A stretch of DNA of 64,000 nucleotides from Arcuatula senhousia. Lineage: Eukaryota > Mollusca > Bivalvia > Mytilida > Mytilidae. Shown here piece by piece: positions 58,201 through 64,000 of the stretch. Position numbers and translations under genes: made by a program. Below the pieces are notes generated by a model. That model was not told the origin of the DNA and did not search any database. It worked only from the letters and a program-made list of their open reading frames with translations. Within the stretch, counting starts at the first letter, position 1. Each line of letters starts with the position of its first letter. Location of the stretch: positions 70,343,022 through 70,407,021 of the forward strand of contig OZ020306.1 in NCBI GenBank assembly GCA_963971305.1, read 5' to 3'.

Positions 58201-61200
58201 CAGATGGAAATTACAAAGAAGTTAACATTAGAACAGCTGCCCCCTGTGTTGATTCTACATCTGAAGTGTTTTGTCTTTTTCAGATGGAGATTACAAAGAA
58301 GTTAACATTAGAACAGCTGCCCCCAGTATTGATTCTACATCTGAAGTGTTTTGTCTTTTTCAGATGGAGATTACAAAGAAGTTAACATTAGAACAGCTGC
58401 CCCCAGTATTGATTCTACATCTGAAGTGTTTTGTCTTTTTCAGATGGAGATTACAAAGAAGTTAACATTAGAACAGCTACCCCCTGTGTTGATTCTACAT
58501 CTGAAGTGTTTTGTCTTTTTCAGATGGAGATTACAAAGAAGTTAACATTAGAACAGCTGCCCCCAGTGTTGATTCTACATCTGAAGTGTTTTGTCTTTTT
58601 CAGATGGAGATTACAAAGAAGTTAACATTGGAACAGCTACCCCCTGTGTTGATTCTACATCTGACGTGTTTTGTCTTTTTCAGATGGAGATAACAAAGAA
58701 GTTAACATTAGAACAGCTGCCCCCTGTGTTGATTCTACATCTGAAGTGTTTTGTCTTTTTCAGATGGAGATTACAAAGAAGTTAACATTAGAACAGCTGC
58801 CCCCAGTGTTGATTCTACATCTGAAGTGTTTTGTCTTTTTCAGATGGAGATTACAAAGAAGTTAACATTAGAACAGCTGCCCCCAGTGTTGATTCTACAT
58901 CTGAAGTGTTTTGTCTTTTTCAGATGGAGATTACAAAGAAGTTAACATTGGAACAGCTACCCCCTGTGTTGATTCTACATCTGACGTGTTTTGTCTTTTT
59001 CAGATGGAAATTACAAAGAAGTTAACATTAGAACAGCTGCCCCCTGTGTTGATTCTACATCTGAAGTGTTTTGTCTTTTTCAGATGGAGATTACAAAGAA
59101 GTTAACATTAGAACAGCTGCCCCCAGTATTGATTCTACATCTGAAGTGTTTTGTCTTTTTCAGATGGAGATTACAAAGAAGTTAACATTAGAACAGCTAC
59201 CCCCTGTGTTGATTCTACATCTGAAGTGTTTTGTCTTTTTCAGATGGAGATTACAAAGAAGTTAACATTAGAACAGCTGCCCCCAGTATTGATTCTACAT
59301 CTGAAGTGTTTTGTCTTTTTCAGATGGAGATTACAAAGAAGTTAACATTAGAACAGCTGCCCCCAGTGTTGATTCTACATCTCAAGTGTTTTGTCTTTTT
59401 TCAGATGGAGATTACAAAGAAGTTAACATTAGAACAGCTGCCCCCAGTGTTGATTCTACATCTGACGTGTTTTGTCTTTTTCAGATGGAGATTACAAAGA
59501 AGTTAACATTAGAACAGCTGCCCCCAGTATTGATTCTACATCTGAAGTGTTTTGTCTTTTTCAGATGGAAATTACAAAGAAGTTAACATTAGAACAGCTG
59601 CCCCCAGTGTTGATTCTACATCTGAAGTGTTTTTTCTTTTTCAGATGGAGATTACAAAGAAGTTAACATTAGAACAGCTGCCCCCAGTGTTAATTCTACA
59701 TCTGAAGTGTTTTGTCTTTTTCAGATGGAGATTACAAAGAAGTTAACATTAGAACAGCTGCCCCCAGTGTTGATTCTACATCTGAAGTGTTTTGTCTTTT
59801 TCAGATGGAAATTACAAAGAAGTTAACATTAGAACAGCTGCCCCCAGTGTTGATTCTACATCTGAAGTGTTTTGTCTTTTTCAGATGGAAATTACAAAGA
59901 AGTTAACACTAGAACAGCTGCCCCCAGTGTTAATTCTACATCTGAAGTGTTTTGTCTTTTTCAGATGGAGATTACAAAGAAGTTAACATTAGAACAGCTG
60001 CCCCCAGTGTTGATTCTACATCTGAAGTGTTTTGTCTTTTTCAGATGGAGATTACAAAGAAGTTAACATTAGAACAGCTACCCCCAGTGTTGATTCTACA
60101 TCTGAAGTGTTTTGTCTTTTTCAGATGGAGATTACAAAGAAGTTAACACTAGAACAGCTGCCCCCAGTGTTGATTCTACATCTGAAGTGTTTTGTCTTTT
60201 TCAGATGGAAATTACAAAGAAGTTAACATTAGAACAGCTGCCCCCAGTGTTGATTCTACATCTGAAGTGTTTTTTCTTTTTCAGATGGAGATTACAAAGA
60301 AGTTAACATTAGAACAGCTGCCCCCAGTGTTAATTCTACATCTGAAGTGTTTTGTCTTTTTCAGATGGAGATTACAAAGAAGTTAACATTAGAACAGCTG
60401 CCCCCAGTATTGATTCTACATCTGAAGTGTTCTGTCTTTTTCAGATGGAGATTACAAAGAAGTTAACATTAGAACAGCTGCCCCCAGTGTTGATTCTACA
60501 TCTGAAGTGTTTTGTCTTTTTCAGATGGAGATTACAAAGAAGTTAACATTAGAACAGCTGCCCCCAGTGTTGATTCTACATCTGAAGTGTTTTGTCTTTT
60601 TCAGATGGAGATAACAAAGAAGTTAACATTAGAACAGCTGCCCCCTGTGTTAATTCTACATCTGAAGTGTTTTGTCTTTTTCAGATGGAGATAACAAAGA
60701 AGTTAACATTAGAACAGCTGCCCCCAGTGTTGATTCTACATCTGAAGTGTTTTTTCTTTTTCAGATGGAGATTACAAAGAAGTTAACATTAGAACAGCTG
60801 CCCCCAGTGTTGATTCTACATCTGACGTGTTTTGTCTTTTTCAGATGGAGATTACAAAGAAGTTAACATTAGAACAGCTGCCCCCAGTATTGATTCTACA
60901 TCTGAAGTGTTTTGTCTTTTTCAGATGGAAATTACAAAGAAGTTAACATTAGAACAGCTACCCCCAGTGTTGATTCTACATCTGAAGTGTTTTGTCTTTT
61001 TCAGATGGAGATTACAAAGAAGTTAACATTAGAACAGCTGCCCCCAGTATTGATACTACATCTGAAGTGTTTTGTCTTTTTCAGATGGAGATTACAAAGA
61101 AGTTAACATTAGAACAGCTGCCCCCAGTGTTGATTCTACATCTGAAGTGTTTTTTCTTTTTCAGATGGAGATTACAAAGAAGTTAACATTAGAACAGCTG

Positions 61201-64000
61201 CCCCCTGTGTTGATTCTACATCTGAAGTGTTTTTTCTTTTTCAGATGGAGATTACAAAGAAGTTAACATTAGAACAGCTGCCCCCAGTGTTGATTCTACA
61301 TCTGAAGTGTTTTTTCTTTTTCAGATGGAGATTACAAAGAAGTTAACATTAGAACAGCTGCCCCCAGTGTTGATTCTACATCTGAAGTGTTTTGTCTTTT
61401 TCAGATGGAAATTACAAAGAAGTTAACATTAGAACAGCTGCCCCCAGTGTTAATTCTACATCTGAAGTGTTTTGTCTTTTTCAGATGGAGATTACAAAGA
61501 AGTTAACATTAGAACAGCTACCCCCAGTATTGATTCTACATCTGAAGTGTTTTGTCTTTTTCAGATGGAGATTACAAAGAAGTTAACATTAGAACAGCTA
61601 CCCCCAGTGTTGATTCTACATCTGAAGTGTTTTGTCTTTTTCAGATGGAGATTACAAAGAAGTTAACATTAGAACAGCTGCCCCCTGTGTTGATTCTACA
61701 TCTGAAGTGTTTTGTCTTTTTCAGATGGAAATTACAAAGAAGTTAACATTAGAACAGCTGCCCCCAGTGTTGATTCTACATCTGAAGTGTTTTTTCTTTT
61801 TCAGATGGAGATTACAAAGAAGTTAACATTAGAACAGCTGCCCCCAGTGTTGATTCTACATCTGAAGTGTTTTGTCTTTTTCAGATGGAGATTACAAAGA
61901 AGTTAACATTAGAACAGCTGCCCCCAGTGTTGATTCTACATCTGAAGTGTTTTGTCTTTTTCAGATGGAGATTACAAAGAAGTTAACATTAGAACAGCTG
62001 CCCCCAGTGTTGATTCTACATCTGAAGTGTTTTGTCTTTTTCAGATGGAGATTACAAAGAAGTTAACATTAGAACAGCTGCCCCCAGTGTTAATTCTACA
62101 TCTGAAGTGTTTTGTCTTTTTCAGATGGAGATTACAAAGAAGTTAACATTAGAACAGCTGCCCCCAGTGTTGATTCTACATCTGACGTGTTTTGTCTTTT
62201 TCAGATGGAGATTACAAAGAAGTTAACATTAGAACAGCTGCCCCCTGTGTTGATTCTACATCTGAAGTGTTTTGTCTTTTTCAGATGGAGATTACAAAGA
62301 AGTTAACATTAGAACAGCTACCCCCAGTGTTGATTCTACATCTGAAGTGTTTTGTCTTTTTCAGATGGAGATTACAAAGAAGTTAACATTAGAACAGCTG
62401 CCCCCAGTATTGATTCTACATCTGAAGTGTTTTGTCTTTTTCAGATGGAGATTACAAAGAAGTTAACATTAGAACAGCTGCCCCCAGTGTTAATTCTACA
62501 TCTGAAGTGTTTTGTCTTTTTCAGATGGAAATTACAAAGAAGTTAACACTAGAACAGCTGCCCCCTGTGTTGATTCTACATCTGAAGTGTTTTGTCTTTT
62601 TCAGATGGAAATTACAAAGAAGTTAACATTAGAACAGCTGCCCCCAGTGTTGATTCTACATCTGAAGTGTTTTTTCTTTTTCAGATGGAGATTACAAAGA
62701 AGTTAACATTAGAACAGCTGCCCCCAGTGTTGATTCTACATCTGAAGTGTTTTGTCTTTTTCAGATGGAGATTACAAAGAAGTTAACATTAGAACAGCTG
62801 CCCCCAGTGTTGATTCTACATCTGAAGTGTTTTGTCTTTTTCAGATGGAGATTACAAAGAAGTTAACATTAGAACAGCTGCCCCCAGTATTGATTCTACA
62901 TCTGAAGTGTTTTGTCTTTTTCAGATGGAGATTACAAAGAAGTTAACATTAGAACAGCTACCCCCAGTGTTAATTCTACATCTGAAGTGTTTTGTCTTTT
63001 TCAGATGGAGATTACAAAGAAGTTAACATTAGAACAGCTGCCCCCAGTGTTAATTCTACATCTGAAGTGTTTTGTCTTTTTCAGATGGAGATTACAAAGA
63101 AGTTAACATTAGAACAGCTGCCCCCAGTATTGATTCTACATCTGAAGTGTTTTGTCTTTTTCAGATGGAGATTACAAAGAAGTTAACATTAGAACAGCTA
63201 CCCCCTGTGTTGATTCTACATCTGAAGTGTTTTGTCTTTTTCAGATGGAAATTACAAAGAAGTTAACATTAGAACAGCTGCCCCCAGTATTGATTCTACA
63301 TCTGAAGTGTTTTGTCTTTTTCAGATGGAGATAACAAAGAAGTTAACATTAGAACAGCTGCCCCCTGTGTTGATTCTACATCTGAAGTGTTTTGTCTTTT
63401 TCAGATGGAAATTACAAAGAAGTTAACATTAGAACAGCTGCCCCCAGTGTTAATTCTACATCTGAAGTGTTTTGTCTTTTTCAGATGGAGATAACAAAGA
63501 AGTTAACATTAGAACAGCTGCCCCCTGTGTTGATTCTACATCTGAAGTGTTTTGTCTTTTTCAGATGGAGATTACAAAGAAGTTAACATTAGAACAGCTG
63601 CCCCCAGTGTTAATTCTACATCTGAAGTGTTTTGTCTTTTTCAGATGGAGATAACAAAGAAGTTAACATTAGAACAGCTGCCCCCTGTGTTGATTCTACA
63701 TCTGAAGTGTTTTGTCTTTTTCAGATGGAGATTACAAAGAAGTTAACATTAGAACAGCTACCCCCAGTGTTGATTCTACATCTGAAGTGTTTTGTCTTTT
63801 TCAGATGGAGATAACAAAGAAGTTAACATTAGAACAGCTGCCCCCCTGTGTTGATTCTACATCTGAAGTGTTTTTTCTTTTTCAGATGGAGATTACAAAG
63901 AAGTTAACATTAGAACAGCTGCCCCCAGTGTTAATTCTACATCTGAAGTGTTTTGTCTTTTTCAGATGGAGATAACAAAGAAGTTAACATTAGAACAGCT
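40124..64000 (+). CDS. USP10: Ubiquitin carboxyl-terminal hydrolase 10, partial (12 exons seen, 3' end outside window)
   Basis: Exons 40124-40219, 41263-41308, 42155-43366, 43828-43919, 44735-44844, 45411-45457, 46151-46248, 49011-49119, 52467-52567, 53297-53422, 54078-54170 and 55161 onward join in phase with GT..AG introns. Order of signatures follows vertebrate USP10: an FGNF G3BP-binding-type motif, RPPGYYEKL, PKAWSNLF, Cys box NRGNWCYINA (Cys codon 43905-43907), TLQAL, QEDAEEF, DSWEQVGP, PFFTLKLEIQ and LPPVLILHLK. USP10 removes ubiquitin from p53, ribosomal proteins and other substrates in cytoplasm and stress-granule complexes. The N-terminal start exon is not certain, and the His box and C-terminus lie past the window. 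Three introns are expanded by arrays that copy their own splice junctions. Identity is secure; whether the allele makes full-length protein cannot be told from this window. Confidence 0.93.
40505..40862 (-). mobile_element. Truncated copy of the GTGTCCATGGGACAC element in USP10 intron
   Basis: Reverse orientation: GTACGTACGTACGTCC at 40516-40531, two units with CTTGGTAGGATGGTT and GACCTGTCGGACATCTACTT, ending GCGGGGGCATCCGTGTCCCA then TGGACACATTC. The outer end is missing or diverged. Confidence 0.7.
41263..41308 (+). CDS. USP10: USP10 small exon
   Basis: 46-nt exon between acceptor TTTTATAG and donor GTAGGT encoding FPWDSKEGSGLAEAS in phase 0 to 1. It is placed by phase, because both neighbours fit only with it; the sequence itself is poorly conserved. 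Confidence 0.7.
41735..41870. repeat. TAATCA/TGATTA-rich tract in USP10 intron
   Basis: About ten TAATCA or TGATTA words (GATTACTTGG, GTAATCATATGTAATCAATT, GAGTAATCATGATGTAATCA, TTTAATCAATTACA) within 135 bp. They could be decayed simple repeat or, less likely, homeodomain-type sites. The rest of intron 41309-42154 is unremarkable. Confidence 0.5.
42155..43366 (+). CDS. USP10: USP10 large low-complexity exon
   Basis: 1212-nt exon (acceptor ATTTTAG, donor GTAATG) rich in Ser, Asn, His and Glu, as expected for the disordered N-terminal half of USP10. Conserved islands are KKRRPPGYYEKL (RPPGYYEKL at 42352-42378) and PKAWSNLF (43174-43197), which match human RPPGYY and PKSWASLF. The open frame continues upstream to an ATG at 42127, but that part is intron, as the splice acceptor and frame show. 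Confidence 0.92.
43828..43919 (+). CDS. USP10: USP10 exon with catalytic Cys box
   Basis: It encodes VGLQPRGLMNRGNWCYINA; the Cys of NWCYINA (43905-43907) is the expected nucleophile of the USP family. Acceptor TTTATAG, donor GTATCC, leaving phase 0. Confidence 0.94.
44195..44380. repeat. Dispersed repeat shared with 65-260
   Basis: AGAGATGTGGAAAAGTGTAC, ACAGCCCACAATTAAACGGC and CACTGCTCACGGTTCTGCAA resemble GAGATGTGGAATACATGTAC and CTTGCTGTTTTTCAATTAGC at 85-215. A further related stretch lies at 44920-45200. No gene. Confidence 0.55.
44735..44844 (+). CDS. USP10: USP10 exon after Cys box (TLQAL)
   Basis: Acceptor CTGCCACAG, donor GTAAGT. It reads TLQALISCPPFYNLLKKI and ends STPILDS, matching human TLQALVACPPMYHLMK and STPMIDS. 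The 110-nt length leaves phase 2, exactly what the next exon needs. Confidence 0.92.
45411..45457 (+). CDS. USP10: USP10 47-nt exon
   Basis: Acceptor TTTGTTTTAG, donor GTAGCG. In the frame set by its neighbours it reads IQFVGEFTPCARIER, equivalent to human FVRLMNEFTNMPVPPKP. Found by phase and alignment rather than by an open frame. Confidence 0.82.
46151..46248 (+). CDS. USP10: USP10 exon whose 3' end and donor are tandemly amplified
   Basis: After acceptor TTTGTTTGCAG it reads KGKRPEIPSGPMFEPTYVYK and MLQVLQDTATFK, matching human GAAFEPTYIYRLL. The first donor is AAG|GTATGT at 46249. The last 64 nt of the exon form the first unit of the 65-bp array that fills the following intron. Confidence 0.93.
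46185..48460 (+). repeat. 65-bp tandem array, 35 units, spanning USP10 exon end and 5' splice site
   Basis: The unit holds the last 64 nt of the upstream exon (FEPTYVYK..DTATFK) plus the first intron base(s). Exon-end positions run from 46248 to 48458 in exactly 34 steps of 65 bp. Every unit but the last ends AAG|GTATGT; the last reads AAG|GTATAG and runs into unique intron. Units differ mainly at CCC/CCA in GAGCCCACC and CTACAG/CTGCAG. No insertions or deletions were seen. Read in the exon frame the array stops in its third unit. Confidence 0.97.
49011..49119 (+). CDS. USP10: USP10 exon (QEDAEEF box) whose 3' end and donor are amplified
   Basis: Acceptor TATTTTAAAG, donor GAG|GTAAGA. It encodes [17 protein letters not shown] and MHEEMLACMRVNKGESSER; human has [21 protein letters not shown]. 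The last roughly 48 nt are the first unit of the 53-bp array. Confidence 0.94.
49073..51824 (+). repeat. 53-bp tandem array, 52 units, spanning USP10 exon end and 5' splice site
   Basis: The unit is AAATGTTAGCC.. to GAGAGAG plus GTAAG, that is the end of the QEDAEEF exon with its donor. Exon-end equivalents go from 49119 to 51822 in exactly 51 steps of 53 bp. Donors are mostly GTAAGA, with GTGAGA, GTTAGA and one GCAAGA; the final unit has AGTAC instead. Variants CGAGGGTCTAC recur at 50198, 50675, 51046 and 51629, multiples of 53 apart. In the exon frame the second unit has a stop. Confidence 0.97.
52306..52395 (+). pseudogene. Decayed duplicate of USP10 exon start and acceptor
   Basis: GTATTTTCAG followed by a stretch with TGAAGCCAATGGTGTT and CTCATGGGAACTTGGG resembles the true exon at 52467 (acceptor GTATTTTCAG, then TGAAGCCAATGGTGTG and CTCGTGGGAACAGGTC). 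The copy has small deletions and extra bases and is no longer codable. It shows that this junction too was duplicated once. Confidence 0.8.
52467..52567 (+). CDS. USP10: USP10 exon with WEQVGP
   Basis: Acceptor TATTTTCAG, donor AAG|GTCTGT. It reads DYEANGVIDNSDNEGDPDS then WEQVGPKKKSVLTRK; WEQVGP is shared with vertebrate USP10. A decayed copy of this exon start lies 150 bp upstream. Confidence 0.92.
52756..52967. mobile_element. MITE with TA-type ends in USP10 intron
   Basis: Ends TACTGTAAACCAACAAACTT and AAGTTAATTGGTTTACAGTA are inverted repeats. The ends begin and finish with TA, as for Tc1/mariner-derived MITEs. Internally it has repeated TTTCGCG/CGCGAA words. 212 bp. Confidence 0.75.
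53297..53422 (+). CDS. USP10: USP10 exon (FVGYVRS ... PFFTLKLEIQ)
   Basis: 42 codons in phase 0 between acceptor TTTGTAG and donor GTAACT. SPLADIFVGYVRSAVY and ATVEPFFTLKLEIQ match human PITGIFGGHIRSVVY and ATLQPFFTLQLDIQ. Confidence 0.94.
53858..54026 (-). mobile_element. Short fragment of the same element in USP10 intron
   Basis: Carries GGACTTCTACTTCCTGTTTT and the terminal GGAGGCATCCATTTGTGTCC / CATGGACACA. It lies 50 bp before the VREALERM exon. Confidence 0.65.
54078..54170 (+). CDS. USP10: USP10 exon (VREALERMVSKESV)
   Basis: 31 codons in phase 0, acceptor TGTTTTCAG, donor GAG|GTATTA. It reads SEKVNTVREALERMVSKESV and GFTCSKTNSE, matching human [20 protein letters not shown]. Its 3' end and donor are repeated in decayed form downstream. 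Confidence 0.92.
54213..54600 (+). repeat. Decayed tandem copies of USP10 exon 3' end and donor
   Basis: Three further copies of the block ATCTGTCAGTGGATTTAC..AAATTCTGAG|GTATTATAGC follow the true exon, near 54213-54416 (split by an inserted element), 54445-54530 and 54537-54600. They retain the exon end, the GT donor and about 35 bp of intron, with 5-15% differences. Unit is about 83 bp. Confidence 0.85.
54228..54380. mobile_element. Small MITE inside a decayed junction copy
   Basis: Terminal inverted repeats of about 20 bp: TAGATGGCTTTCCATTATGC at the left and GCATAATGGAAAGCGCCCTA at the right. It splits a duplicated block (GTCAGTGAATTA / CATGTTCTAAG), apparently at a TA. Length about 153 bp, no coding capacity. 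Confidence 0.7.
55143..64000 (+). repeat. 80-bp tandem array, 110 full units and more, spanning a USP10 3' splice site and exon start
   Basis: Unit starts (ATGGA) run from 55161 to 63966. Each unit contains exon start, a TTAAC branch-point-like sequence, a pyrimidine run TTTTGTCTTTTTCAG and the next ATGGA. Five units are 81 bp (extra T near 55315, 56597, 57878, 59398; extra C near 63846), leaving exactly 110 units. Substitutions such as CTACC/CTGCC, CCAGTG/CCTGTG, GTATT/GTGTT, GAAG/GACG and TTTGTC/TTTTTC vary between units. The array continues off the window. Confidence 0.97.
55161..64000 (+). CDS. USP10: USP10 exon start repeated about 110 times; true exon copy not resolvable
   Basis: The exon begins MEITKKLTLEQLPPVLILHL, matching human [23 protein letters not shown], after acceptor CTTTTTTCAG at 55160. 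Each 80-bp unit repeats this start with its own acceptor. Splicing to any copy seen here reads through into the next unit and stops there, so only the last copy, beyond the window, can continue into the catalytic His region. The given span therefore marks candidate exon starts, not one exon. Confidence 0.75.

Noticed and set aside
55130..63975. About a hundred overlapping 60-91-residue plus-strand frames with near-identical proteins
   Set aside because: They are the 80-bp array read in shifting frames; each starts at an ATG made by TTTTTCAGATGG or GAAGTG and ends by the frame shift. They are not genes, and the array is splice-junction DNA.
46185..64000. Assembly artefact as explanation of all arrays
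   Set aside because: Unit variants are many and ordered, the unit lengths are exact, and the junctions show microhomology; artefact is possible for total copy number but unlikely for existence. Raw reads are still needed.
1..64000. rRNA or intact tRNA genes
   Set aside because: None recognised by conserved words; only a weak A-box/B-box pair at 36345-36440, listed as a tentative SINE.

Overview
The window reads as nuclear DNA of a mollusc, most likely a bivalve of the mussel type. It is AT-rich, its genes are split by introns with GT..AG junctions, and it is crowded with dispersed repeats that carry hairpin ends and internal tandem cores, as in the 'pearl'/Helentron-like elements described from bivalves. 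No bacterial features were seen. Two conserved animal genes are recognisable, both assembled by hand from short exons, because most long open frames here are not genes.

1-28 kb, minus strand: a complete WWOX gene (two WW domains plus a short-chain dehydrogenase domain). Eight coding exons between 27985 (ATG) and 6367 (stop) join in phase into a 410-residue protein. Its introns hold hairpin-ended repeats (7801-9771, 15205-16150, 24278-25745, 26611-27856), a 4.0-kb element with about 720-bp terminal inverted repeats and an 8-bp target duplication (18289-22300), a 1.16-kb stack of nested inverted repeats (13370-14529) and several MITEs. Downstream of the stop (1-5.7 kb) lie more hairpin-ended repeats.

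28-40 kb, between the two divergent genes: tandem-core elements (29282-30342, 30393-31571, 37606-39725), a 61-bp-arm palindrome (33726-33854), a decayed Penelope-like retroelement tail with a GIY-YIG domain (34344-35115), and a possible bidirectional promoter near 37.0-37.12 kb with an unrecognised exon on the minus strand.

40-64 kb, plus strand: USP10, the deubiquitinase that partners G3BP. Twelve coding exons are in phase from an FGNF motif exon at 40124 to a 3' splice junction at 55161. The catalytic Cys box is present; the His box would lie beyond the window.

The striking feature is three very large tandem arrays inside USP10, each made of a unit that spans an exon-intron junction: 35 copies of 65 bp (exon end plus 5' splice site), 52 copies of 53 bp (exon end plus 5' splice site), and at least 110 copies of 80 bp (3' splice site plus exon start) running off the window. 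Two further USP10 junctions show old, degenerate duplications of the same kind. None of the three unit lengths is a multiple of three, so reading into the arrays gives early stops. A normal protein needs the first donor of each donor array and the last acceptor of the acceptor array. WWOX and USP10 are also both on human 16q23-q24, so their neighbourhood here may be an ancient linkage.
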